From: JALNZF01 sp049793155
GTDB lineage: Bacteria; Nitrospirota; UBA9217
Direction of reading: 5' to 3'
Length of the DNA stretch: 7,225 nt
Assembly: GCA_049793155.1 (NCBI GenBank)
Contig: JBARBN010000004.1
Span: 1-7,225, forward strand
Made by a program: the position numbers and the translations under genes. The notes under the pieces were generated by a model. That model did no database searches and was not told the origin of the DNA. It saw nothing but the letters and a program-made list of their open reading frames with translations. This document shows, piece after piece, positions 1-6,267 of this stretch. Each line of letters begins with the position of its first letter. Position 1 is the stretch's first letter.

Positions 1-95
1 CTGTGTAATATCCTATCGTTGATTGAAACATACCATAAGAAGGGGATCTTGATAATCGGGATAAACTCGTATGTCCAGGGGAAATAGTTCGTAGT
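1..95. repeat. Left copy of exact 95-bp terminal direct repeat
   Basis: These 95 bases are identical to 7131-7225, in the same orientation and reaching both ends of the window exactly. This is what a contig looks like when it closes on itself or is cut from a tandem repeat. If closed, the molecule is 7130 bp and this copy lies between the end of the response regulator gene and the promoter region of the small-protein gene at 6742-7110. The candidate minus-strand promoter described at 7157-7185 is therefore also present here, at 27-55. Confidence 0.97.
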
Positions 96-96
96 C

Positions 97-163
97 AAAA
101 AAGGCGATTCCCCGACTCCGGATGAGGGCCATATTGCCTCAGGATTTTCGAAGGGGATCTGTC
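97..163 (-). terminator. Possible weak terminator after the response regulator gene
   Basis: Downstream of the regulator stop, the minus strand has GATCCCC (complement of 153-159) able to pair with GGGGAATC (complement of 106-113) with one bulged A. The loop contains a second small stem, TGAGG/CCTCA (123-127 with 137-141). Six T residues follow (complement of 97-102), three bases after the outer stem. The geometry is not ideal, because the loop is long and there is a gap before the T run. This is a candidate only; nothing else is evident in 96-206. Confidence 0.3.
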
Positions 164-206
164 CTTTTCATGGAAGGCGGAAAAAACTGCAGAATGCGGG
201 TCAGGA

Positions 207-878
207 TCAGGTCTCAGAGCGGTCGACCTTGATAATGTCGTGCTTAATGGCGAATTTAACGAGATCAAAGCGGGAGTGAAGGCCCAGTTTCGCGCAGATA
301 TTTTCCTGGTGGGCCACAGCGGTCCTTACAGTGATCTTAAGGATGTCTGCCGTTTCTTTATGGGTAAATCCCTCCGCAATCAGCTTCAACACCTCTTTCT
401 CACGGTCAGTAAGCGAGTCATAAGGATCTTCCGTTGGCTCACCTTTTCTTTTGCTGAGATAACCTTCAACAACACTCGAAGCAACCGCAGAGTGGATATA
501 CATTTCTCCGTTGGCAATCGCGTGGATCGCCGTAATAAGGTCGGGGGTCACGGCTTTTTTCAAGATGTATCCGGAGGCGCCGGCCTTGAGAAACCGCCGA
601 ACGTATAACGTGTCTTCGTATTGCGTAAGGACGAGGATCTTGATATCGGGGTTCATTTTTTTTATCTCTAATGTGGCCTCCAATCCCCCGAGTTTCGGCA
701 TGGCGATATCCATGAGAATAACATCCGGTTTGAGCTTCCGGGCCGCCTCAATAACCTCCACCCCGTCCGCGGCTTCGCCCACAATCTCAAAGTCATCCGA
801 TATTTTAAGGAACGCCGCAAGGCCTGCACGAACCAGGGTATGATCATCGGCGATAAGAATTCTTATTTTTTTGCTCAC
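207..878 (-). CDS. NarL/FixJ-family response regulator
   Basis: This is a 223-residue cytoplasmic transcription factor of the usual length for the NarL/FixJ family. Residues about 5-120 form a receiver domain with acidic pair D11/D12, phospho-acceptor D57 in LMDIAMP, switch residue T85 and conserved K107. Residues 125-154 are a linker, and about 155-217 form a LuxR-type helix-turn-helix opening with LTDREKEVLKLIAEG and ending near KLGLHSR. The start is GTG, directly after the TAA of the kinase gene (TAAGTG). Its ribosome binding site, GAGGTG, lies inside the last kinase codons, so translation is probably coupled. Established for the family: a HisKA_3 kinase phosphorylates the receiver Asp and the output domain then binds DNA as a dimer. 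The partner is almost certainly the adjacent kinase. That its targets include the cytochrome operon at 3068-5811 is inference. The recognition-helix region (TVRTAVAH) departs from the common KTVExH pattern, so its site may differ from the classical NarL heptamer. Confidence 0.95.
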   Translation of the reverse strand: MSKKIRILIADDHTLVRAGLAAFLKISDDFEIVGEAADGVEVIEAARKLKPDVILMDIAMPKLGGLEATLEIKKMNPDIKILVLTQYEDTLYVRRFLKAGASGYILKKAVTPDLITAIHAIANGEMYIHSAVASSVVEGYLSKRKGEPTEDPYDSLTDREKEVLKLIAEGFTHKETADILKITVRTAVAHQENICAKLGLHSRFDLVKFAIKHDIIKVDRSET

Positions 879-2684
879 TTACACCTCGCTTATGGGAATC
901 CTGAGGAGGACCATTGTTCCCGCTTCAGGCGCCGAGCATATGGTCAAATGTCCCTTCAACAGTGCGGCCCGTTCCTTCATCCCGAGGATCCCGAGCCCCT
1001 GCCTGCTCATGCTATCCTTGAGCACAGATACTGTATCGAAACCCATCCCGTCATCTTCCATGCTCATCGTAAACTCCTGGTCGCTGTCCTTCATATGGAC
1101 AAAGACATTGTGTGCATTAGAGTGCCGGGCGACATTTGTGGACATTTCCTGCACGATTCGAAAAACAGTTATCTGAAATTCCGGTCTGAACTGTCGTTCG
1201 GAGAGATCACGCATATTCAGGCGGCACTTGATGCCCCTGTCTTTAAAATTGCGGTCGAGGATCCAGACAATCGCCGCTTCGAAACCGAGATCATCGAGGA
1301 CGGTCGGTCTGAGGTTCTGAACCAGATGGTTCATCTCATTGATGATATGGGTGATGTTGTCGTATATTCCCGCGACCTTTGTCGTTGAAATCAGGTCGGG
1401 CCGGAGTTTGCATACCCCGACATCCATCAGGATGGCTGAAAGGGCCTGGAGCGATTCGTCATGCAGTTCCCGTGCAATCCTCTTGCGTTCGTCCTCCTGA
1501 CTGGTAATTACCTGTTTTAGCAGCGTTTTGATAGCGAGCTGCTTTTCCTCCAGTTGCTTCGTCCGTTCATAGACCCGTTTTTCCAAGTCCACATTATAAC
1601 GCTTGATGCTCCCGAGCGAGGCAGCAAGTTGAACTCTGGTTTCGTCGAAGCTCTGGGCCAGGGTACCGATCTCGTCCTTGCTCTGGATCTCCACCGGTTC
1701 GGAAAGATTCCCTTTCCCGATCCGCTGGGCCGCACGAATGAGCACTCTGATGGGCCTCACGATTCTTCTGCTCATGCCCAGGGCAAGCAGGAATGCTGTT
1801 GCGATGGATATGAAGGCAATGAACAAGAAGTCCTTTTTCAATTGTGTTGCCGGAGTTAATACGCTTTCCTGAGGTTCCCGTATGGACACCGCCCATGGCG
1901 CATTAAAAAGAGGTGCCAATACAATTATATCTATTGTTTTCCTGTCGGGTTTGTTCTCTTCTCCATGGCATCGGTGGCACGTGCCAATATAGCTTTTTTT
2001 CCTCTCAATTTGAGTTGCAAAGAATTTATTATGATCAATCGGAGTAGAAACAGGGACATTATTGTTCGAAGCAATGATGACTCCTTGATTGTCGACAAGA
2101 TCGAAATCGATTTTTGTATTAAACGGAGCATACGTTATCGACTGAGCAAGCCGCTTATTGGCGGGATTGATTTCACCGCCGGCGAAACCGACGATATCTC
2201 CGGATCCGTTTTTGAGGGGAACTATGGCGAACATGACTTTTTTCTGTATCGGTTCCAGTGTATACACGTTTGAGATCACCGGTTTGAACTCCGACATGGC
2301 CTTGCTTACGGCGGGGATGTTGACGAGATTGATCAGGCCGCTATCCCGGTAGGGATACATCTGAACCACATTCCCGTAGAGGTCCAGAAGAAAGATCCCA
2401 TCCGTGAAAATGGAATATTTATAAGCGTCCCTGAGCGCTTCTTGTTCCGGCTTCCAGTTCCCATCCGTAAAATCAATTTTGCCAGAAAGTGATATATCGT
2501 AGAGTCTTGCCAGATTGTTTTCCAGCAGGTGGTCAATATGGCTGGCAACCATTTCTGCAGCCGAAAGTCGTTCTTCATAGGATTTCTTTATGCTTTCCTG
2601 CACGCGTCGATAACTTATGACGCCGAGACTGCCTAATAAAATTATGATGCTTATGAAGATTGAGATGAAGATCCTTTTCAGCAT
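879..2684 (-). CDS. Membrane sensor histidine kinase with periplasmic heme c motif (NarX-like, HisKA_3)
   Basis: This 601-residue sensor kinase has a first membrane helix at about 5-25 and a periplasmic region of about 30-285 resembling a double Cache fold (GIFLLDLYGNVVQMYP near 97-111; FDLVDNQGVIIAS near 194-206). A CHRCH motif (C236-H240) in the membrane-proximal half fits one covalently bound heme c. A second membrane helix lies at about 287-304, then HAMP (about 304-356), a coiled linker, and HisKA_3 with phospho-acceptor H408 in ARELHDESLQ. The HATPase domain (about 505-598) shows N517 in the N-box, DDGMG at 544-548 and GLGILGM at 563-569. All catalytic motifs are present, so it should be active. 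It is expected to sense a periplasmic ligand or redox state and phosphorylate the adjoining regulator. The ATG start lacks a recognisable Shine-Dalgarno sequence; an overlapping upstream ATG (2694) is in another frame. NarX itself has no heme motif, so the sensed signal cannot be inferred from that family. Confidence 0.93.
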   Translation of the reverse strand: MLKRIFISIFISIIILLGSLGVISYRRVQESIKKSYEERLSAAEMVASHIDHLLENNLARLYDISLSGKIDFTDGNWKPEQEALRDAYKYSIFTDGIFLLDLYGNVVQMYPYRDSGLINLVNIPAVSKAMSEFKPVISNVYTLEPIQKKVMFAIVPLKNGSGDIVGFAGGEINPANKRLAQSITYAPFNTKIDFDLVDNQGVIIASNNNVPVSTPIDHNKFFATQIERKKSYIGTCHRCHGEENKPDRKTIDIIVLAPLFNAPWAVSIREPQESVLTPATQLKKDFLFIAFISIATAFLLALGMSRRIVRPIRVLIRAAQRIGKGNLSEPVEIQSKDEIGTLAQSFDETRVQLAASLGSIKRYNVDLEKRVYERTKQLEEKQLAIKTLLKQVITSQEDERKRIARELHDESLQALSAILMDVGVCKLRPDLISTTKVAGIYDNITHIINEMNHLVQNLRPTVLDDLGFEAAIVWILDRNFKDRGIKCRLNMRDLSERQFRPEFQITVFRIVQEMSTNVARHSNAHNVFVHMKDSDQEFTMSMEDDGMGFDTVSVLKDSMSRQGLGILGMKERAALLKGHLTICSAPEAGTMVLLRIPISEV

Positions 2685-2784
2685 AGGCTACCATGGGCAC
2701 TGATTTCGGAGAGGAATTGTTAAGGCATTTGTGGTTATTGTTGTTTTTGCCGATCCTGAAAGAGTGAACCAAAAAGTTAAAGAC

Positions 2785-2814
2785 AGTATACCACACTTTG
2801 AGGGCTTCCTCCAA
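2785..2814 (-). promoter_or_regulatory. Candidate extended -10 promoter for the kinase-regulator operon
   Basis: On the minus strand, TATACT (complement of 2785-2790) is preceded by TGG, giving an extended -10 (TGGTATACT). A weak -35-like TTGGAG (complement of 2809-2814) lies 18 bases upstream. Predicted transcription start is near 2778, about 94 bases before the kinase ATG and downstream of the preceding terminator. Confidence 0.55.
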
Positions 2815-2934
2815 AAAAAGCTGTACCAATGATTCATCACATGCTTCAGGAGGGAGATCGGACTGGACAGGTGCCGGGATATTTTATTACCCGTACGTAG
2901 GGAAAGTGACAACGTCGCATGAAGGTGGTTTTAG

Positions 2935-2968
2935 AAAAAGGATAGCCCCGGAGCAGCGAACCCGGGGC
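2935..2968 (-). terminator. Rho-independent terminator of the cytochrome operon
   Basis: A perfect 7-bp GC stem (2945-2951 with 2962-2968, GCCCCGG/CCGGGGC) has a 10-base loop. On the minus strand it is followed by TATCC and then a run of five T (complement of 2935-2939). It lies about 100 bases past the cytochrome b stop and separates that operon from the kinase-regulator unit. Confidence 0.65.
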
Positions 2969-3029
2969 ATTTGTGAGAGACGACGGTGACACGCAAAGGT
3001 TCAAATCTATTTTTTTCTCATAGAATCTT

Positions 3030-3054
3030 GCCAGGCATCCCGGCGATGCCCGGC
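3030..3054 (-). other. Long hairpin immediately downstream of cytochrome b
   Basis: Ten-base arms 3030-3039 and 3045-3054 pair fully, with one G-U pair in the minus-strand RNA, around a 5-base loop (GCCGG). The hairpin begins 13 bases after the cytochrome b stop codon. No T run follows on either strand, so it is not a standard intrinsic terminator. It could protect the 3' end of the mRNA or reinforce the terminator further downstream; its function is inferred only from position. Confidence 0.6.
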
Positions 3055-3067
3055 TACGCACAGAGTA

Positions 3068-3841
3068 TCAGGGATGAACATGCCCTTCGTGCCCTTCGAG
3101 CGGCTCCAACTCCTTCGGGACCGTATGTTTCTCTCCGGTGTGCTTGAACAAATCTTCCACACTCACTCCTTCAATGGATGCCAGCTCTATCGGATGCTCG
3201 TGAAGCATTCGTTCACGTGATATCTTTCCTGTAAAAATGGAGGTATCCAGCGGAAAGACCTCGGGGCTGAAGATCGCATTATAAATATGCCAGATGACGA
3301 TCACGAGGAACGCGAGCAGCGCCTCATTCGTATGCGCTGCCTTGGCTGCAGGGATCAACTCAGCGGGAAGAAACCGCGTGACCACTACCGGGAACCAGAG
3401 GATAAAACCGGTGGCCATCATGAGGAATCCGCCGAGAACAACGCCCCAGTACTCGAATTTTTGCCGGTAATCATAGCGGTCGCATCGTACAGGATGCTTC
3501 GCGAGGCCAAAGTAAAAGAAAATATTCCCAATGGCATCCTGGAAGTCCTTGACATTGACAACCATGGACGGCTGCCATTTTCTGAAGACAACCCCGACAG
3601 CGGCAGAGGAGGTATGGACAGCCAGGAGCATCGCGAACACGAGCCCTAAATATCGGTGGATCATCCTCACCGTGTCAACCCCTCCCATCGTAATAATGAT
3701 CCACTGGGAGAATCCGGAATCATGGAACCGTTGGGACAATCCGGTTATCGCGAGCAGTGCGAAGACAATCGCGTTCACATGGTGCTCAACTAAGCGATAG
3801 ACGCTGAATCGTTTGATATAGGTGCCATTTTCGGTTTTCAT
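3068..3841 (-). CDS. Membrane diheme cytochrome b (formate dehydrogenase gamma / cytochrome b561-like)
   Basis: This 257-residue integral membrane protein has four predicted helices near residues 20-37, 61-85, 130-153 and 170-192. Candidate heme b ligands are H20 or H21 in the first helix, H62 and H76 around the second, and H170 and H185 at the start and middle of the fourth. The QKFEYWGVV... and TGFILWFP segments resemble the third helix of FdnI-type subunits. In this family the protein carries two hemes b and links the menaquinone pool to a periplasmic electron carrier. Here the likely partner is the 13-heme cytochrome encoded 21 bases upstream. A very strong ribosome binding site, GAGGAGGTG, lies five bases before the ATG. 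The C-terminal 65 residues are hydrophilic and end in a His-rich HEGHVHP tail not expected for FdnI. The direction of electron flow cannot be read from sequence, and there is no formate dehydrogenase catalytic subunit nearby. Confidence 0.87.
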   Translation of the reverse strand: MKTENGTYIKRFSVYRLVEHHVNAIVFALLAITGLSQRFHDSGFSQWIIITMGGVDTVRMIHRYLGLVFAMLLAVHTSSAAVGVVFRKWQPSMVVNVKDFQDAIGNIFFYFGLAKHPVRCDRYDYRQKFEYWGVVLGGFLMMATGFILWFPVVVTRFLPAELIPAAKAAHTNEALLAFLVIVIWHIYNAIFSPEVFPLDTSIFTGKISRERMLHEHPIELASIEGVSVEDLFKHTGEKHTVPKELEPLEGHEGHVHP

Positions 3842-3862
3842 CGTACACCTCCTCGGATATAT

Positions 3863-5308
3863 TTACCGGTACATCACATACCGCCACACGTGAAAGAGAA
3901 TTTGCAGCCCCAGCCCCGTGAGCATGAAGGGGATAAAAATCTTATACATAAGCCTGATTAGGAATACGAGCGGCGCGTTCTTGAGGCTCGGTTCATAGTG
4001 AGAAAGCCATGCATCGGGAAAGTTATTCGAAGCACCTGCATGGCACTGCTGGCACTGCTTGGCAAGGCGTGTCTTCACAATAGTCGTGCCAGCTCCCGTC
4101 GTCTTGGTTATGTTATGCACACCGTGGCAGTCAATGCATGTGGCGATAGAAGTTCTTTTCGCCGAAGCGGATGTGCCTTTCTGCTTCCGGTAAAGTTTGA
4201 GAGTCACACCATGAAAATCCTCGAGATAGGAATTGACCACCCCGGGATAGAGCCCGTATTTTTTCATGAGGGTCTTATTCGCATGACACTGGCCGCAGAT
4301 TTCCGGTACTTTCTCGCGGTAGTCCATTGTCCGGGGATCCTGAATGGAATGCGCCGAATGGCAGTCCACGCATACAGGCACATCGGTATTCTGTGTGTTC
4401 AAGAGAGCCTTGCCGTGGACGCTCAATGCGTAGGTACGGTAGATGTCTCCATGGCACTTTTCGCATGTGTGGGCGACCTGTATTTTTGCCGTTCTTGCAT
4501 GAGTAACCGCATGTGAACCGTGACAATCGGTGCAGACCGGCGCGTCAAGCCTGCCCTGGCTGAGAAGGGAATAATGGACGCTGTCGAGGGTCTTCGAGTA
4601 TTTATCGAAGTGGCAACGCCTGCATACGTCTGCACTGGCAATGGAAAATTCCCGGATGCTTTTGAAAGCTCTCTTCGGGTGCTCCGTTGAGGAAAAACCG
4701 AAATGGCAATCGAAGCAGCTTAGTTTAGCATGCACCGAAGAATTGAGCGCCATCATATCCACATTGAGAAGGGCGGTCTCGCTGTTTTTGGTCACCATGG
4801 TTATATCATGCGTGTGACATCCGAGACAGTACTGTTTTTCACCGACAACCGTACTGCCTCCGGCGACGGCGGTAGTCGCATGGGCATTATGGCAGTCAGT
4901 GCAGACCGGAGCACTGCTCTCCTTCACGAGCAGTGCGGCATGAACCGGTTTTGCCTTCAGCATTTCATCGCTATGACACTGTCTGCACACCATGACGGAT
5001 TTTAAAGTATACTGTTCTTTCGACTTGAACACCCGCTTGGGGTGATCATTCCTGGAAAACTCAGTATGGCAGCCCGCGCAGCCGATCGATGCATGCATGG
5101 AAGCCTTGAATTTGTCGGCATTGACATATGCTTCCATAGATTTGTTATCCTGAAATGACATTGTGAGCCCCTGCTGTGCATGGCACTCAAGGCAAGACGA
5201 TGTCTCATCGGGGAGCGATTGTGCCGCGGCAGTTCCCCCCTCGGAGCAACACAGAATAAAACAAAAGACGAGAATGAACAAAATAAATATTTTCCCCCGC
5301 TCCCACAT
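3863..5308 (-). CDS. Membrane-anchored 13-heme c-type cytochrome
   Basis: This 481-residue exported cytochrome has 13 CxxCH heme-attachment motifs, starting at C39, C77, C108, C136, C161, C198, C229, C259, C282, C313, C338, C391 and C419. A Sec signal peptide spans about residues 1-29 (hydrophobic IFILFILVFCFIL, likely cleavage after TAAA). A C-terminal membrane helix at about 447-472 would leave the heme domain in the periplasm tethered to the inner membrane. Motifs 4, 8, 10 and 12 have the form CxDCHxxH. Residues 68-145 and 189-270 are an internal duplication. The start at 5308 is preferred because GGGAGGG precedes it and the signal peptide begins there; an in-frame ATG at 5425 would add 39 hydrophilic residues before the signal. 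No CxxCK or other catalytic motif is visible, so it looks like an electron conduit rather than an enzyme. With the following cytochrome b it resembles in layout the bc-type quinol oxidoreductases of Geobacter (CbcBA, CbcL), by analogy only. Confidence 0.93.
   Translation of the reverse strand: MWERGKIFILFILVFCFILCCSEGGTAAAQSLPDETSSCLECHAQQGLTMSFQDNKSMEAYVNADKFKASMHASIGCAGCHTEFSRNDHPKRVFKSKEQYTLKSVMVCRQCHSDEMLKAKPVHAALLVKESSAPVCTDCHNAHATTAVAGGSTVVGEKQYCLGCHTHDITMVTKNSETALLNVDMMALNSSVHAKLSCFDCHFGFSSTEHPKRAFKSIREFSIASADVCRRCHFDKYSKTLDSVHYSLLSQGRLDAPVCTDCHGSHAVTHARTAKIQVAHTCEKCHGDIYRTYALSVHGKALLNTQNTDVPVCVDCHSAHSIQDPRTMDYREKVPEICGQCHANKTLMKKYGLYPGVVNSYLEDFHGVTLKLYRKQKGTSASAKRTSIATCIDCHGVHNITKTTGAGTTIVKTRLAKQCQQCHAGASNNFPDAWLSHYEPSLKNAPLVFLIRLMYKIFIPFMLTGLGLQILFHVWRYVMYR
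4499..4744 (-). repeat. Second copy of the internal triheme module in the cytochrome
   Basis: This segment encodes residues 189-270 and matches residues 68-145. Landmarks in this copy are SSVHAKLSCFDCH, EHPKRAFKS, DVCRRCHFD and DAPVCTDCHGSHA. Each copy holds three hemes in the same order with nearly equal spacing, which supports duplication of a triheme unit. Confidence 0.85.
4874..5107 (-). repeat. First copy of the internal triheme module in the cytochrome
   Basis: This segment encodes residues 68-145, with ASMHASIGCAGCH, DHPKRVFKS, MVCRQCHSD and SAPVCTDCHNAHA aligning with residues 189-270. A partial third echo of the last part occurs near residues 296-320 (SVHGKALL ... PVCVDCHSAH). Confidence 0.85.
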
Positions 5309-5421
5309 GGTGACCCTCCCTTCTCTGCAAGTCCCCGTTGGATACACAAACATCAGAGGGGCTGAATCAGGGTACCTGTTGCCCTGTTCTGCTCCATTCG
5401 TGTAAGGCCTCGCCCCGGATA

Positions 5422-5811
5422 TCATTTCGTCCTCTTAGTTTTCCCTGCGCCCTTTTCCTTTTTGTTTCCCTTTTGCCTGCCGGCTAGATAAGCCTGGAGG
5501 GGCTTCCACGCAAAGAATATGTTCTTCACTGCTGAGTTAGCCATTCTCTGGACGGCCGTTTTACCCGCGCTGACAATTTTCTTGCCCACAAAGGATAGTG
5601 CCATTGCAATACCTATGAAGGGCAGGAAAATCGCGAAAATCAGACCAAAAACCGGCCCAAACAAGAGCACCACAGCAATGGGAGCCTTGATGTATTTTGT
5701 CGAACTGTCGCCCGGAAGCATATCTTGATCTTTGATCGAAAGCCTGTCACCTGTAGTAATATCCCAGTATGTTCCTGTTACTGCCTGCTGTCCACCTTTC
5801 CATATCAACAT
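5422..5811 (-). CDS. Small membrane protein of unknown function, GTYWD / WKPLQAYL type
   Basis: I do not recognise this 129-residue protein. Residues 1-42 are hydrophilic with a GTYWD motif at 13-17, TG at 20-21 and LPG at 32-34. Residues about 44-76 form a Gly/Pro-rich hydrophobic stretch, long enough for one helix or a tight hairpin. WKPLQAYL at 102-109 and a Lys-rich tail follow. It aligns without gaps over the first 75 residues to the protein encoded at 6742-7110. The ATG at 5811 is chosen because a near-perfect Shine-Dalgarno sequence, AAAGGAGGTGA, precedes it and the paralogue starts at the same point; an upstream in-frame ATG at 5883 would add 24 unconserved residues. It is the first gene of the cytochrome operon, 113 bases before the 13-heme cytochrome, with no terminator between. 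A role as an accessory or assembly subunit of the cytochrome complex is inferred from position only. The positive tail suggests a cytoplasmic C-terminus. Confidence 0.82.
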   Translation of the reverse strand: MLIWKGGQQAVTGTYWDITTGDRLSIKDQDMLPGDSSTKYIKAPIAVVLLFGPVFGLIFAIFLPFIGIAMALSFVGKKIVSAGKTAVQRMANSAVKNIFFAWKPLQAYLAGRQKGNKKEKGAGKTKRTK

Positions 5812-5881
5812 TTGAGTCACCTCCTTTGTGTGAGATGTGCGGTTCCCTTCAACTTCACTCAGCATCTCCCTTTCTGTCTTC

Positions 5882-5887
5882 AATGTA
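5882..5887 (-). promoter_or_regulatory. Weak candidate extended -10 for the cytochrome operon
   Basis: On the minus strand, TACATT (complement of 5882-5887) is preceded by TGT, an extended -10 form. No good -35 lies 16-18 bases upstream, as expected if an activator is needed. The predicted start near 5875 gives a leader of about 64 bases and places the nearest repeat of the upstream array at roughly -48. An alternative, TACACT (complement of 5910-5915), would put the promoter against the array. Confidence 0.35.
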
Positions 5888-5919
5888 ACAGAGGATAGAA
5901 AAAATAAATAGTGTACACA

Positions 5920-6038
5920 GTTCCCATGGGGGAAAGTATATTGTCCGAGGATGAGAAAATATTGTTCCTATATGTAATGAACTGTATTCCGAGAGGAGAT
6001 GAGGATTATTCCTATAAGACAGTGTATTTTGTTCCTAT
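5920..6038. repeat. Phased array of six TTCC-centred motifs, 22-23 bp apart
   Basis: Plus-strand motifs start at 5920 (GTTCCCAT), 5942 (TGTCCGAG), 5964 (GTTCCTAT), 5986 (ATTCCGAG), 6008 (ATTCCTAT) and 6031 (GTTCCTAT). Steps are 22, 22, 22, 22 and 23 bases, about two helical turns, so all motifs face the same side of the DNA. The flanks also match in part: 5942-5985 and 5986-6030 resemble each other as 44-45 bp units (TCCGAG ... GATGAG ... TTCCTATA). The array lies about 110-230 bases upstream of the cytochrome operon's first start codon, as for an iterated regulator-binding site. TTCCYAT differs by one base from the NarL-type heptamer TACYNMT, so the regulator at 207-878 is a candidate binder (inference). 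Confidence 0.6.
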
Positions 6039-6223
6039 GTCTTTTGGATGACCAGCGGATGGGCCAGGAGAGTATTCACAATATATTGAAAAAAATGAAT
6101 TATCTACTATCGTGAAAGAGGTGAAGGATTCCTGGCAAATTGGAAATGCGAGATTGTTAGTGATCTCAGGACGACAATAGGGAGATGGTTATGTCTGGAG
6201 TATCGCGGCATTAAAGAGGAGAA

Positions 6224-6253
6224 GAGGGGCGCTGCAACCTTGCTGCGCCCCTC
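6224..6253 (-). terminator. Rho-independent terminator after the two small-protein genes
   Basis: A 9-bp GC-rich stem (GAGGGGCGC 6224-6232 with GCGCCCCTC 6245-6253) is extended past one T-T mismatch by GCAA/TTGC, and lies 14 bases after the stop of the 6268-6669 gene. On the minus strand it is followed by the pyrimidine-rich TTCTCCTCTTT. Confidence 0.8.
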
Positions 6254-6267
6254 ACGGGATGGAAGTC

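Larger units (their letters stand above)
2685..3067. other. 383-base intergenic region between cytochrome b and kinase genes
   Basis: I see no convincing gene here. Reading along the minus strand, it holds a long hairpin just after the cytochrome b stop (3030-3054), a rho-independent terminator (2935-2968), and then a candidate promoter (2785-2814) for the kinase-regulator pair with an untranslated leader of roughly 90 bases. Short open frames in this region (for example 2846-3061) lack protein-like features and run through the hairpins. Confidence 0.75.
5812..6267. other. 456-base A/T-rich intergenic regulatory region
   Basis: No gene is supported here on either strand. Along the minus strand it contains the terminator of the upstream unit (6224-6253), about 170 bases with nothing recognisable, the phased repeat array (5920-6038), a weak candidate -10 (5882-5887) and the leader of the 5422-5811 gene. 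Its size and repeat content suggest that the cytochrome operon is the regulated target. Confidence 0.75.

Noticed and set aside
840..1388. Plus-strand 182-codon open frame
   Set aside because: It lies opposite the catalytic half of the kinase gene, whose motifs are intact. Its own translation shows no domain or plausible ribosome binding site.
1975..1986. Perfect 12-bp palindrome TGGCACGTGCCA as an operator
   Set aside because: It lies inside the kinase gene and arises from the codons around the CHRCH heme motif.
1975..1986. Sigma-54 promoter (TGGCAC element)
   Set aside because: The TGGCAC match is coding, and no TTGC element at -12 spacing was found upstream of any of the three units.
2846..3061. 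Minus-strand 71-codon frame in the intergenic region
   Set aside because: It begins inside the 3030-3054 hairpin, runs through the terminator and has no ribosome binding site or recognisable protein character.
3998..4516. Plus-strand 172-codon open frame
   Set aside because: It is antisense to the heme-motif-rich region of the cytochrome; the Cys/His periodicity on the other strand is decisive.
5309..5425. 39-residue N-terminal extension of the 13-heme cytochrome (ATG at 5425 overlapping the upstream stop as ATGA)
   Set aside because: The ATGA overlap is tempting, but the signal peptide begins at the internal Met at 5308, which has a strong GGGAGGG site. The extension would bury the signal.
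5920..6052. CRISPR array
   Set aside because: The repeated core is only about 8 bases and degenerate, the unit is 22-23 bp with no true spacers, and no cas genes are present.
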